A stretch of 64,000 nt of DNA from Devosia ginsengisoli (GCF_024707105.1 NZ_JANQAJ010000012.1:62001-126000); one strand, 5' to 3'; counted from the stretch's first letter, positions 15,260 through 23,661 are shown. Notes: generated by a model from the letters alone, not told the origin. Program-made: numbers and translations.

Positions 15260-16071
15260 GCGGTGAAACCGCCATCGACCACGACATTGGAGCCGGTCAT
15301 GTAGGAGGAGGCGTCGGAAGCGAGGAACTGGATGACGCCGTTATATTCGCCCTTCTCGGCCTGGCGGCGCATCGGCACCCGCTCGAGGAAATTGTCGACG
15401 AATTCCTTGTCGAAGCTACCGGTCTTGACCCCGCCGAAGGAGATCAGGTTGCAGCGGACATTCTTCTCGGCCCAATAGGTCGCCACATAACGGGTGAGGT
15501 TCACCAGGCCCGACTTGGACGCGGCATAAGACACGGCCTTGATGAAGGGTACGCCGTCGCGCTTCTCGCGATAGGCATAGAGCGCCTGGTTGGGGGAGAC
15601 GATGCCGTAGATGGAGCCGACATTGATGATGCTGCCGCGACCCTGTTCGGCCATCTTGGCGCCGATCACCTGGCTGCACAGCATGACGCCGGTCAGGTTC
15701 ACATCGATGATGTCGTCCCAGAATTTCTGCGGATAGACCTCGAAGGGCGCGTTCTGCTCGGCGCCGCCATCGGGCTTGGAGTCGATGCCGGCATTGTTGA
15801 CCAGTACGTCAGGCACGCCCCAATCGGCGATCAGCTTGTCCGTGGCGGCTTCGAGCGCCGCCTTGTCGGTCACGCTGGCCTCGTAGACCCTGATGCTGTC
15901 GCCGAGACCGGGGAACAGCTCGTCGAGCTTGTCCTGCGTCACCGGCCGGCGGCTATAGACCGCCACCTTGGCGCCGGCCTTGGCCAGCGAGGTCGCGAAT
16001 TCGCGCCCCAGTTGCCCCAGGCCACCCGTGACGACAATCACCTTCCCCGCGACGCTAAACAGATCAGACAT
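15253..16071 (-). CDS. Short-chain dehydrogenase/reductase (SDR), module B
   Basis: 272 residues from the ATG at 16071, which has GGAG 6 bases upstream; an ATG 15 bases further up would overlap the upstream repeat and lacks a site. TGGLGQLGREFA is the cofactor loop (near residue 15), NNAGIDSK and NVGSIYGIVSPNQALY carry the NNAG and catalytic Ser, and YAASKSGL (Tyr-x3-Lys) is the active site. The stretch AYREKRDGVPFIKAVS before the Tyr is an insertion. It is the first gene of the SDR-fadR-rraA operon. It is likely an oxidoreductase of a sugar acid or hydroxy acid; the substrate is unknown. Confidence 0.88.
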   Translation of the reverse strand: MSDLFSVAGKVIVVTGGLGQLGREFATSLAKAGAKVAVYSRRPVTQDKLDELFPGLGDSIRVYEASVTDKAALEAATDKLIADWGVPDVLVNNAGIDSKPDGGAEQNAPFEVYPQKFWDDIIDVNLTGVMLCSQVIGAKMAEQGRGSIINVGSIYGIVSPNQALYAYREKRDGVPFIKAVSYAASKSGLVNLTRYVATYWAEKNVRCNLISFGGVKTGSFDKEFVDNFLERVPMRRQAEKGEYNGVIQFLASDASSYMTGSNVVVDGGFTAW

Positions 16072-16083
16072 CAACCGCTCCAA

Positions 16084-16110
16084 CATATGTCATAAGTCAT
16101 ATGTCATAAG
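16084..16110. promoter_or_regulatory. Tandem direct repeat, putative FadR-type operator
   Basis: CATATGTCATAAG occurs twice (16084-16096 and 16098-16110), period 14 bases, 13 bases before the SDR start. The two CATATG palindromes are therefore 14 bases apart. It is the only such repeat near this operon and the likely site for the FadR-type protein it encodes. Confidence 0.55.
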
Positions 16111-16244
16111 CGGATGAATGACCGAGAGCAAGCCCCGGCAGGCAACAAGCGGGAAAGCTGTGGGAAAGCTCGCGGCAAACACCGGGCGCGCAACGGCCAA
16201 AGGCCAAGCCCGCATGCCGATGATTTCAGCGATTTACGGAAGGT

Positions 16245-16319
16245 TGGCTGGGGTGCCAGGATTCGAACCTGGGAATGCCGGTACCAAAAACCGGTGCCTT
16301 ACCGCTTGGCGACACCCCC
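16245..16319 (-). tRNA. tRNA-Gln (anticodon TTG)
   Basis: Cloverleaf on the minus strand: D arm TCGCCAAGCGGTAAGGCA, anticodon stem CCGGT/ACCGG around loop TTTTGGT (anticodon TTG), T arm CCAGG TTCGAAT CCTGG, 3' acceptor CACCCCA, discriminator G, and an encoded CCA (16245-16247). The 5' acceptor reads GGGGGTG with T before it, which gives a G1-A72 mismatch; TGGGGTG, one G fewer, would pair perfectly. An extra G in this run is therefore suspected. Confidence 0.93.
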
Positions 16320-16497
16320 AACTTGGCGCGGTTCCTACACGGTTTGCCCGGGCTTCGCAACACGGCCGCAACGGCTGTAAAAAGCCTGCTCTAGACGCTT
16401 GAATGCGCGGGCAAGCGCAGCTATAACCCGCCCCATTGCGACAGGCAGCGCGCCCGAAACCGGCCCGCCGCCACCACATCCCGAGTCGCTTTTCTGA

Positions 16498-16574
16498 CGG
16501 AGTATAGCGCAGCCTGGTAGCGCACCTGCTTCGGGAGCAGGGGGTCGCGTGTTCGAATCACGCTACTCCGACCA
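16498..16574 (+). tRNA. tRNA-Pro (anticodon CGG)
   Basis: Acceptor CGGAGTA/TACTCCG, D arm GCGCAGCCTGGTAGCGC, anticodon stem CCTGC/GCAGG around loop TTCGGGA (anticodon CGG), T arm CGTGTTCGAATCACG, discriminator A and an encoded CCA. A rho-independent terminator follows 3 bases later. Confidence 0.96.
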
Positions 16575-16577
16575 ATC

Positions 16578-16608
16578 AGCCCGGCCTCTCACGAGGCCGG
16601 GCTTTTTT
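16578..16608 (+). terminator. Rho-independent terminator of tRNA-Pro
   Basis: AGCCCGGCCT CTCACG AGGCCGGGCT followed by TTTTT; perfect 10-bp stem plus T run. Confidence 0.9.
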
Positions 16609-16640
16609 CATGCCGTAAGATCTTGCTGCAAGTCCGCTAA

Positions 16641-17678
16641 CTAGTTGCTGGTTATGCTCAATTGGTCCAGCAGCATATCGGTCAGCCGCAGGCTGGCGCC
16701 GGTCGTGACCAGCAGGGGTGGCAGGGTCAGCCATTCCAGCGTCCAGGCGGCGCCCGAGCGCTCATATTCATGCACCATGGCCTGGCCGAGAATGCCCGAC
16801 AGGCCGGCATTGTGACGCGCCAGCGCCACCAGCACCTCGGCATTGACCGGGTTGGCCTTGTGCGCCATGGCCGACGAGCCCCCTGCTCCTTCGAGCCGAA
16901 CTGCCCCCACTTCGTTCTGCGCCAGCAGGGCCACGTCGGCGCCGAGCTTGCCGAGCGAGCCGCTGATCAGCGCCAGGAGATTGCCCAGCGCCACAATAGG
17001 GTCACGCGTCGCCTGCCAGGGGCCGGCAATGCCGAGATCGAGCCGCCGCGCCATGCCGGTGGCAATGGCGTCGCCATGGCCGCCAAAGCTGCCGCGATCA
17101 CCCACCGGCCCGCCCAACTGCACCACCAGCAAAGTCCGGCGCATGCCGGCCAGCGCCCGCAGGTAGCGCTGCAAGGGCTCGCTCCAGCTACCGATCTTGG
17201 CGGCCCAGCTGGTGGGCAGCGCCACCTGCATGCGTGTATGGGCCATCAGCGGGCGGGACCCGGCTTGGGCAGCCAGTGCTTCCAGCCGGTCCAGCAGCGC
17301 CGTCAGCCGCGCCTCGTAGATATCGAAGGCCTTGGCCAGCTGCAGCATCAGCGCGGTGTCGATCACGTCCTGGCTGGTGGCGCCCTTGTGCAAAGCGGCG
17401 CGATGCGGCTCGGCCACGTCGGCCCGCAATTGCCGCACCAGCGCCGGCACCACGACGCCATCCTGCGCCATGCCTGCAGCAAGCTCGGCCCGGTCGGGCA
17501 CGAAAGTGGCAATGGCCGAACGGATGGCGTCTGCCGCAGCCTCATCGATCCAGCCGCAATCGGCGCTGGCCTCGGCCAGGGCGGCTTCGACGGCCAGCAT
17601 GGACGTCAGTTGCGCATCGTCGGAAAGCAGCGCTTCGATTTCGGCGTCGCCGGCAAGGGCTGAGAGCAGCGGGTTCAT
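16641..17678 (-). CDS. pcaB: 3-carboxy-cis,cis-muconate cycloisomerase
   Basis: 345 residues from the ATG at 17678; upstream in-frame codons belong to the pcaG overlap. It belongs to the fumarase/aspartase superfamily. The conserved regions are ATSQDVIDTALMLQ, GPVGDRGSFGGHGD and the signature loop GGSSAMAHKANPVNAE, near residue 270, holding the catalytic serine. It converts beta-carboxymuconate to gamma-carboxymuconolactone, the second step after protocatechuate ring opening. It lacks the C-terminal extension of long PcaB forms, as is common in rhizobia-type pcaDCHGB clusters. It is last in the operon, 19 bases after pcaG. Confidence 0.92.
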   Translation of the reverse strand: MNPLLSALAGDAEIEALLSDDAQLTSMLAVEAALAEASADCGWIDEAAADAIRSAIATFVPDRAELAAGMAQDGVVVPALVRQLRADVAEPHRAALHKGATSQDVIDTALMLQLAKAFDIYEARLTALLDRLEALAAQAGSRPLMAHTRMQVALPTSWAAKIGSWSEPLQRYLRALAGMRRTLLVVQLGGPVGDRGSFGGHGDAIATGMARRLDLGIAGPWQATRDPIVALGNLLALISGSLGKLGADVALLAQNEVGAVRLEGAGGSSAMAHKANPVNAEVLVALARHNAGLSGILGQAMVHEYERSGAAWTLEWLTLPPLLVTTGASLRLTDMLLDQLSITSN

Positions 17679-17697
17679 GGCAACCAGTATGGCCTGC

Positions 17698-18318
17698 TCA
17701 CATATCGAAGAACACTGTTTCCTTGTCGCCCTGCAGGTGAATGTCCAGCACGTAGCGCGGCACGTCCCCCGCCTCCTTGCGGGCAATCAGCGTCAGGCGG
17801 CGGCGCGGGTCCATGATCTTGTTGAGCACGAAATCGGTGGCATTCGCCTCGGCCTCGTCCTCGAAATAGAGGCGGGTCTGCAGGCCGATATTGATGCCGC
17901 GGGCCACGATCCACAGGTTCACATGCGGGGCCATGGGCCTGCCGTCGGGGCCGGGCACCGGGCCGGGCTTGATGGTTTCGAAGGTAAAGATGCCTTCGGC
18001 ATTGGTCGGCTGGCGGCCCCAGCCGGTAAAGGCCGGGGCCGAATTGGAATTCGGCCCCATGGGCGCGGTATAGGAGCCGTCTGCATCGGCCTGCCACAGC
18101 TCGAGCAGCGCATCGTTCACCAGCGCGCCCGAACCATCGAAAATCCGCCCGGTAATGATGATGCGCTCGCCCTTGGTGTCATCGGTCAGCATGGTGCTGC
18201 CCGGATCGGCGTCGTAGACGCCCCTGATCTCGGCGAAATTGGGCGTCAGCCCGATATGCACATAAGGTCCTGCCGTCTGCGACGGGGTTTCCTTGAGCGT
18301 GGGAACCGGGTGCAGCAT
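17698..18318 (-). CDS. pcaG: Protocatechuate 3,4-dioxygenase alpha subunit
   Basis: 206 residues; the ATG at 18318 overlaps the pcaH stop (ATGA). Opening ETPSQTAGPYVHIGL is the typical PcaG N-terminus and LLELWQADADGSY and APHVNLWIVARGIN are the intradiol dioxygenase core. As expected for the alpha subunit it keeps the fold but lacks the tyrosine and histidine iron ligands (VNLWI instead of IHFS). It assembles with PcaH to an (alpha-beta-iron) oligomer that cleaves protocatechuate between the two hydroxyls. Confidence 0.95.
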   Translation of the reverse strand: MLHPVPTLKETPSQTAGPYVHIGLTPNFAEIRGVYDADPGSTMLTDDTKGERIIITGRIFDGSGALVNDALLELWQADADGSYTAPMGPNSNSAPAFTGWGRQPTNAEGIFTFETIKPGPVPGPDGRPMAPHVNLWIVARGINIGLQTRLYFEDEAEANATDFVLNKIMDPRRRLTLIARKEAGDVPRYVLDIHLQGDKETVFFDM

Positions 18319-19064
18319 CAATTGCCCTCCAGCTTGTTCTCGAACATGGTCGAGCGGCGGCCGCGCAGCACGATATCGAAGCGATAGGCCAGCGCATCCA
18401 TGGGCGTGGTGTTGTGGCGGTCGAGCCGGGCGATAAGCTGGTCGATGGCCGACTTGTCGGCGATGGAGCCCACGATCGGGCATTGCCAGATCATCGGGTC
18501 GCCTTCGAAATACATCTGGGTGATCAGCCGTTGCGCGAAGGCATGGCCGAAGACCGAGAAGTGGATATGGGCCGGCCGCCAGTCATTGCCGCCATTGGGC
18601 CAGGGATAGGCCCCCGGCTTGATAGTGCGGAAGGAATAGAAGCCGTTCTCGTCGGTCAGGGTCCGCCCGCATCCGCCGAAATTGGGGTCGAGCGGGGCGA
18701 GATAGGCTTCCTTCTTGTGGCGGTAGCGGCCACCGGCATTGGCCTGCCAGAATTCCACCAGCGTATCGGGCACCGGCCGGGCATTCTCGTCAAGCACCTG
18801 GCCATAGACGATCAGCCGCTGGCCGATGGCCTCGCTGCCATCCTGGCTGTAATTGCGGATCAGGTCGTTATCGAGCGGGTTGATTGACGAATGGCCAAAA
18901 GTCGGCCCGGTCAGTTCCGAAGCCGTGCCGCCGAGCGACAGCAAGGCGTGTTTGGGGGCGCGGAAGGTCGTGCTCTTGTAGCCGGGCGTATTGGCCGGCG
19001 GATGCCAGTCGCGATTGCGCGGATAGAGCGCGCCGTCCGCTCCGGGTAGAATTATGCCGCTCAT
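18318..19064 (-). CDS. pcaH: Protocatechuate 3,4-dioxygenase beta subunit
   Basis: 248 residues. It carries the four non-heme Fe(III) ligands: Tyr114 ([11 protein letters not shown]), Tyr153 ([10 protein letters not shown]), His166 and His168 ([11 protein letters not shown]). The N-terminal 60 residues ([15 protein letters not shown]) match the beta-subunit arm that contacts PcaG. It overlaps pcaC by 4 bases and pcaG by 1 base. It catalyses intradiol cleavage to 3-carboxy-cis,cis-muconate, the entry step of this branch. Confidence 0.96.
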   Translation of the reverse strand: MSGIILPGADGALYPRNRDWHPPANTPGYKSTTFRAPKHALLSLGGTASELTGPTFGHSSINPLDNDLIRNYSQDGSEAIGQRLIVYGQVLDENARPVPDTLVEFWQANAGGRYRHKKEAYLAPLDPNFGGCGRTLTDENGFYSFRTIKPGAYPWPNGGNDWRPAHIHFSVFGHAFAQRLITQMYFEGDPMIWQCPIVGSIADKSAIDQLIARLDRHNTTPMDALAYRFDIVLRGRRSTMFENKLEGN

Positions 19065-19447
19065 TGCCGCGCCTCCCGCTTGGCCAGTTCTTCCTTTGCC
19101 ACCCTGAAGGCCCGGTTGGCTGCTGGCACGCCGGCATAAACCGCCACATGCAGCAGGGCCTCCTTGATATCGTCCGGCGAACAGCCGGTATTGGTGGTGG
19201 CCCGCACATGCATGGCCACTTCCTCATCATGCCCCAGTGCGGCCAGCAGCGCGATGGTCAGCATGGAGCGCTCGCGCTTGCTCAAGCCCGGGCGTGACCA
19301 TACCGAGCCCCAGGCGCCTTCGGTGATGAAGGTCTGGAAATCGTCGTCGAACGGGGTGCTGCGCGAAGTGGCGGCATCGACATGGGCATTGCCGAGCACC
19401 GACCGGCGCGTCGCCATGCCGTGCTCGAAGCGCGTGGTTTCAGCCAT
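19061..19447 (-). CDS. pcaC: 4-carboxymuconolactone decarboxylase
   Basis: 128 residues, AhpD-like fold. [20 protein letters not shown], then [24 protein letters not shown] and [27 protein letters not shown] are the family landmarks; the Cys here sits at the equivalent of the AhpD CxxC second region but PcaC is a decarboxylase. It converts gamma-carboxymuconolactone to beta-ketoadipate enol-lactone. The start overlaps the pcaD end by 8 bases. It is a stand-alone protein, not fused to PcaD. Confidence 0.95.
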   Translation of the reverse strand: MAETTRFEHGMATRRSVLGNAHVDAATSRSTPFDDDFQTFITEGAWGSVWSRPGLSKRERSMLTIALLAALGHDEEVAMHVRATTNTGCSPDDIKEALLHVAVYAGVPAANRAFRVAKEELAKREARQ

Positions 19448-20234
19448 GGCCGTGCTCCTTGAGGAAACCGAGGATCAACGCCGCCAGCTCGGCGGGTTGC
19501 TCGATGGAGGGAATATGCCCGACGCCGGGAAGGATTTCGAAGCGCGATCCGGCGATGGATTCGGCGCAGCTCCGCACCAGTTCCACTGGCGTCGACCGGT
19601 CGGCCTCGCCGGCAACTACCAAAGTGGGTGTGGCGATAGCGCCGATCTGCGCCGTTAGGTCGGTATCGCGCAAAGTTGCGCAGGTGGCGGCATAGCCCAC
19701 CGGATCGCTGCGCAGGAAGAGATTGCGCCAGCCGGCCAGCGCATCGGGGTGTTGCTGCTGGAAGTCGGGGCTGAACCAGCGATCCATCACCAGGTCGGCG
19801 ATAGCCCCGAGCCCCTCCTTGCGCACGGTGTCGATACGCGCGTTCCAGCCGGCCGCATCGCCCACTTTGGGTGCCGTGTCGCAGAGTATCAAAGCCGCCA
19901 GCCGCTCCTGATCGCGCAGCGCAAGCCCCTGGGCGATCAGCCCGCCGACCGAAACCCCAGCCAGCGCCAGCCGCTCGATACCTAGATGATCGAGCAGGCC
20001 CGTGAGGTCATCCACATGGTCTTCCAGCGCGTAGTCTCCCGGCGGCGTGTCGCTCAGGCCATGGCCACGCTTGTCATAGGAGAGCACGCGATAGCGGGCG
20101 GAGAGTATGTCGATCACCCCGTCCCAGATGCGCGCATCGGTGCCCAGCGAATTGACCAGCGCCAGCACCGGCGCATCGGCAGGGCCGGCCAGCCGGTAAT
20201 GCAGCAGCACATCGTTAATCCGAACGCAGTCCAT
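19440..20234 (-). CDS. pcaD: 3-oxoadipate enol-lactonase
   Basis: 264 residues, alpha/beta hydrolase. The nucleophile elbow reads LALAGVSVGGLIAQG (Ser near residue 98). The other triad members are the Asp in LVVAGEADRSTPVELV and the His in ILPGVGHIPSIEQP. It hydrolyses the enol-lactone to beta-ketoadipate. It is the first gene of pcaDCHGB with GGGAGG before the ATG, divergent from pcaQ; the PcaQ box lies 69 bases upstream. Confidence 0.95.
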   Translation of the reverse strand: MDCVRINDVLLHYRLAGPADAPVLALVNSLGTDARIWDGVIDILSARYRVLSYDKRGHGLSDTPPGDYALEDHVDDLTGLLDHLGIERLALAGVSVGGLIAQGLALRDQERLAALILCDTAPKVGDAAGWNARIDTVRKEGLGAIADLVMDRWFSPDFQQQHPDALAGWRNLFLRSDPVGYAATCATLRDTDLTAQIGAIATPTLVVAGEADRSTPVELVRSCAESIAGSRFEILPGVGHIPSIEQPAELAALILGFLKEHGHG

Positions 20235-20302
20235 CCCGCCTCCCCGCCCCCGATATAAGGCGCTATCGTCGCAGAAGTAAAATGACTAAAACACACCAAA
20301 CG

Positions 20303-20318
20303 ATAACCTGACGATTAT
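20303..20318. promoter_or_regulatory. PcaQ (LysR-type) binding site
   Basis: ATAACC-N4-GATTAT in the 147-base divergent region. The arms pair 5 of 6. It fits the ATAACC-N4-GGTTAA-type site reported for PcaQ of Sinorhizobium and Agrobacterium, and sits where an activator of pcaD would bind. Confidence 0.7.
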
Positions 20319-20381
20319 ACAAACTGGACAAGTTTGCGGTCGGATCGCATCGCAGGGCCCATATCATAACCGGAGAAGTCG

Positions 20382-21305
20382 TTGGTCGCGCGCCTCATCG
20401 ACCCCCGCATCAAGCTGCGGCACCTTGTCTGCTTCATCGAGGTGGCGCGGCTCAAGAGCGTCGTCAACGCCGCCGAAGCGCTGAATATCAGCCAGCCCGC
20501 GGCTTCCAAGACCATCCAGGAGCTCGAGCAACTGCTGGGCGGCAGCCTGTTCGATCGCAGCAAGCGTAACCTGTTCCTCGCGCCCTTCGGCGAGGTGTTC
20601 TATCGCTATGCTTCGACCAGCCTCGCCGCCTTGCGACAGGGCGTCGACGTGGCCCGTGGCGCGCATGAGGCCACGATCGTCCGGGTCGGCGCGCTGCCGA
20701 CAGTCTCCGCCCGCATCCTGCCCGATGCGGTCAAGGCCTTCACCGCGACCGGTTCGGGCGTGCATACCCGGGTCATTACCGGGCCCAACGATCACCTGCT
20801 GAACCTGTTACGCACCGGCGATGTCGATTTCGTCATCGGCCGCATGGCCGAGCCCGATGCCATGGTTGGACTGTCCTTCGAGCATCTCTATTCGGAACGC
20901 GTGGTCATGGTGGTCCGGTCGGGTCATCCCCTGCTCAGCGAGCGCAGCTTCGACCTGTCGATGATCGAGCCCTATCAGACGTTGATGCCCACGCCCAATT
21001 CGCTCATCCGCCGGCTGGTCGACCGGATGCTGCTAACCCATGGCATCACCAAATTGCGCGACGAGGTGGAAACCATCTCCGACGCCTTCGGGCGCGCCTA
21101 TCTCGGCCAGACCGACGCAGTGTGGATCATTTCAGAGGGCGTGGTCGCCCGCGATCTGGAACAGGGACGGCTCGCCTTGCTGCCGGTCGATACCAGCGAA
21201 ACGACCGGCCCGGTTGGCCTCACAATGCGGACCGATACCGCATCCACCATGGCCGCGGACAGCCTGAAACAGGCCGTTCGCGACGTCGCCGCCAAGTTGC
21301 GCTGA
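20382..21305 (+). CDS. pcaQ: LysR-family activator of the pca operon (PcaQ)
   Basis: 307 residues from a TTG start at 20382, supported by GGAG 6-7 bases upstream and by normal PcaQ length. The N-terminal winged HTH reads LRHLVCFIEVARLKSVVNAAEALNIS then QPAASKTIQELEQLLG. A substrate-binding domain follows with the segments GALPTVSARILPDAVK and GDVDFVIGRMAEPDAM, typical of PcaQ/GalR-CbgR-like LTTRs. PcaQ of rhizobia responds to beta-carboxymuconate and gamma-carboxymuconolactone. Divergent position and the box at 20303-20318 support the assignment. Confidence 0.92.
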   Translation: MVARLIDPRIKLRHLVCFIEVARLKSVVNAAEALNISQPAASKTIQELEQLLGGSLFDRSKRNLFLAPFGEVFYRYASTSLAALRQGVDVARGAHEATIVRVGALPTVSARILPDAVKAFTATGSGVHTRVITGPNDHLLNLLRTGDVDFVIGRMAEPDAMVGLSFEHLYSERVVMVVRSGHPLLSERSFDLSMIEPYQTLMPTPNSLIRRLVDRMLLTHGITKLRDEVETISDAFGRAYLGQTDAVWIISEGVVARDLEQGRLALLPVDTSETTGPVGLTMRTDTASTMAADSLKQAVRDVAAKLR

Positions 21306-21350
21306 TCTAGTTTCGCTGCCCATGAGGAACCGGACTTCCCCAAGATTGCT

Positions 21351-22304
21351 TCAGCCGGCAACCGTCTCGCGGTAGTGCCGCAATACGGCATCGGCGTCGA
21401 CTGCGGTGCAGACCAGTTGGGCCGGGCGGTTCGCCCAGTCGGGGTGCCCACCCTTGCGCGCGGCCGGCATCTGGATGGTCTGGCCGGCGGCAATGCCGTC
21501 GCGCACCACGCAGATCGGGCCGGAGCGTGTTTCGAACCAATCGGGGTATAGGGTATAGGTCACGGCCAGCAGGTCATGCCCCACCACCCCGGCCAGCCCC
21601 ATGATTTCCTTGTAGAAGCGGGCATAGTGGTCCGACATCTGGCGCAGCAATTCGCCATTCTCGCCGGCCTCGGCCGAGAGCGCCGCCAGATAGTCCTCGC
21701 TGAGGATGATGTCATGCGTCACATCGAGCCCCACCACCACGACAGGCCAGTCGGCGGCAAAAATCTCGTCGGCTGCGACGGGATCGCCATGGATATTGGC
21801 TTCGGCGGCCGGGGTGATATTGCCGCTGCGGCCCTCATAGCCGAAGGCGCCGCCCATGATCACCACCTGCTTGGCCAGCCCGGCAATGGCGGGGTCCTGC
21901 CGCAGCGCGAGCGCCAGGTTGGTCATGCGCCCCACGGCGATGATCGTCACTTCGCCGGGATGGGCGCGCAGCGTATCGATGATGAACTGCGCTGCCGTTC
22001 CGGGCTGCAGGCCGGTCTCGTCCACACGCGCCGGAATCTCGATATCACCCAGCCCGTTATGGCCATGCACAGCGACCGGTTCCGGCTTGATCTTGCCGTC
22101 CAGCGTTTCGCCGGCGCCCTGGATGACAGGCGCGGCAAGACCGAAGCGCTGGCGCAGGAACAGGGCGTTGCGCGTCGTGGTGGCAATGTCGGCATTGCCC
22201 ACGACCGTGGTGATGCCCAGCAGTTCGATTTCAGGCAGCTTGCTCAGGTAAAGCAGCGCCATGGCGTCGTCGATGCCCGGATCGGTATCGAAGATGACCT
22301 TCAT
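21351..22304 (-). CDS. Inosine-uridine preferring nucleoside hydrolase family protein
   Basis: 317 residues from the ATG at 22304. The family fingerprint is VIFDTDPGIDDAMALLYL at the N-terminus, where the aspartates bind calcium. HGHNGLGD and QVVIMGGAFGYEGRSGNITPAAEANIHGDPVAADEIF carry further conserved metal and sugar-binding residues (Asn, Glu, Asn), and GLDVTHDIIL follows. The enzyme hydrolyses the N-glycosidic bond of ribonucleosides. It ends 45 bases from pcaQ (convergent) and stands alone on its strand. Base specificity cannot be read from sequence. Confidence 0.92.
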   Translation of the reverse strand: MKVIFDTDPGIDDAMALLYLSKLPEIELLGITTVVGNADIATTTRNALFLRQRFGLAAPVIQGAGETLDGKIKPEPVAVHGHNGLGDIEIPARVDETGLQPGTAAQFIIDTLRAHPGEVTIIAVGRMTNLALALRQDPAIAGLAKQVVIMGGAFGYEGRSGNITPAAEANIHGDPVAADEIFAADWPVVVVGLDVTHDIILSEDYLAALSAEAGENGELLRQMSDHYARFYKEIMGLAGVVGHDLLAVTYTLYPDWFETRSGPICVVRDGIAAGQTIQMPAARKGGHPDWANRPAQLVCTAVDADAVLRHYRETVAG

Positions 22305-22623
22305 CTCTAATGTCCAATACTGTATCGCGCCCTGCCTTGCGGACCTCGACGCGTGAAGGAAATGGGGAGTGGAGCGCATGCTCCATCGAAGGCGGCGAGC
22401 AATCACAGCGGATGGCCGCCGTCAAGGTGCCTCGCCGACGCTCCCGCATGTTCGCCTTTTTACGGGCTGAATTTCGGGGTGAAATCGATATCGAGACGCG
22501 GACCGTCAACGCCCACCTGACCATTGGAAATCCACACTTTTGTACACATGAATCAGTGAGCAAATAACATTTTTAACGATGCTGTGACGCGGCGTTGTTC
22601 GTCGTGTAAAAGGGTTTGTATGA
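22305..22623. other. Intergenic region between nucleoside hydrolase and marR genes
   Basis: 319 bases. The right part (about 22525-22580) is AT-rich and probably carries the marR promoter. A short open frame on the plus strand here has no recognisable features. I see no other element. Confidence 0.5.
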
Positions 22624-23118
22624 ATGCGGGGCACGAAAATGATCAAACCGGCCCGGACGCCAGCGCGTCGGGGCCGAAGTGTTGCGGCGGAGTTGGCTTT
22701 GCGGTCCCTTTCGACATCTGCGCTCGCCGAACTACTCGAGCTTACGGCTCGAATGTTGCATTCGCGTGGCTATGCCGCGGACCTGTTTCCGGCACAGTGG
22801 GCCGCCTTGCGGTATTTTTCCCGCGCCCCGGTCGGCCAGCGTACGGCTAGCGAACTGGCGCGTTTCCAGGGCCTTGCCAACGGACCGGTGAGCCGCACCG
22901 TGCGCACGCTGGTGCAGAAGGGTCTGCTGGCCAAGGCCGCCGAGCAGCCCAAGGGACGGGCCGAACTGCTCGAATTGACCAGCGCCGGCCGCACCATGCT
23001 TGAGCAGGACCCCACGCTGGCGCTTGAGGAAGTGATCAGCGAACTGGGCATCGCCGAGCAGGAATGCTTTGCCCGCTCGCTCGAACTCATCGTCCGGCGC
23101 CTGTCAGTGCTGCGCTAG
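22624..23118 (+). CDS. MarR-family winged-helix transcriptional regulator
   Basis: 164 residues. The DNA-binding core is at about 60-120: QWAALRYFSRAPVGQRTASELARFQGL, the recognition helix NGPVSRTVRTLVQKGLL and wing AEQPKGRAELLELTSAG, flanked by dimerisation helices. An ATG 15 bases inside the frame is an alternative start. It is isolated from its neighbours, so the target is not apparent; it may control the nucleoside hydrolase or act elsewhere. Confidence 0.85.
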   Translation: MRGTKMIKPARTPARRGRSVAAELALRSLSTSALAELLELTARMLHSRGYAADLFPAQWAALRYFSRAPVGQRTASELARFQGLANGPVSRTVRTLVQKGLLAKAAEQPKGRAELLELTSAGRTMLEQDPTLALEEVISELGIAEQECFARSLELIVRRLSVLR

Positions 23119-23147
23119 GGCTAATCAACATTCATCTCAGGCCGGCC

Positions 23148-23555
23148 TCAGTGAATGTCGATTGGCGCTAGGGGCGGAAACAGCGCCAGGATCTCCCGGA
23201 CCAGCTCGCCGATATCGAAGGGTTTCACATAGACCTTGCGCGCACCCCAGACCAGGGCCAGCGCCGCAGCCGACGCGATGGAGAGCCCCGGCCCGCCCCC
23301 GGTCACCACGAAAATCGCCGACAGCGGCGACACGGTGCGAATCGACTGGATCACCTCTATGCCGTCGGCGCCCGGCATCCACAGATCGGTCACTACCACG
23401 TCGAACGTATCGCGACGCAGGGCCTCGATGGCGTCCCTGCCATTGCCGACTTCGGCCACGCTGAAGCCAACCGCGCTCAGCGCCTGCTGCAGTGGCAGGC
23501 GATTGTCGGCACTGGCATCGGCTATCAGCACCGTTCGGGTCGACGCGTTATTCAT
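23148..23555 (-). CDS. Single-domain response regulator (receiver protein)
   Basis: 135 residues consisting only of a receiver domain. Acidic residues at Asp13, the phosphoacceptor Asp57 in VVVTDLWMPGADG, the Thr in FVVTGG and the Lys in VYVKPFDI are all in place. There is no output domain and no adjacent histidine kinase. Such proteins pass phosphate to other partners or act by protein-protein contact. Convergent with the marR gene and downstream of bioY, with a terminator between. Confidence 0.88.
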   Translation of the reverse strand: MNNASTRTVLIADASADNRLPLQQALSAVGFSVAEVGNGRDAIEALRRDTFDVVVTDLWMPGADGIEVIQSIRTVSPLSAIFVVTGGGPGLSIASAAALALVWGARKVYVKPFDIGELVREILALFPPLAPIDIH

Positions 23556-23616
23556 CGGCTCCCCCAGAACCCGCTCTCACCCAATCCGTTGCTCAGTGAG
23601 CAGTAGAATGTCAAGC

Positions 23617-23645
23617 AAAAGGCCGGCACAAGGCCGGCCTTTTTC
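23617..23645. terminator. Terminator downstream of bioY
   Basis: AAAAGGCCGGC ACAAG GCCGGCCTTTTT; 7-bp GC stem extended by A-T pairs, with T runs on both strands. It lies 17 bases after the bioY stop on the minus strand. Confidence 0.8.
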
Positions 23646-23661
23646 AGTCTTTTGCAGCGGT

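Noticed and set aside
22310..22567. A possible 85-residue protein between the nucleoside hydrolase and marR genes
   Set aside because: It has no ribosome site, no family resemblance, and a composition like the surrounding non-coding DNA.
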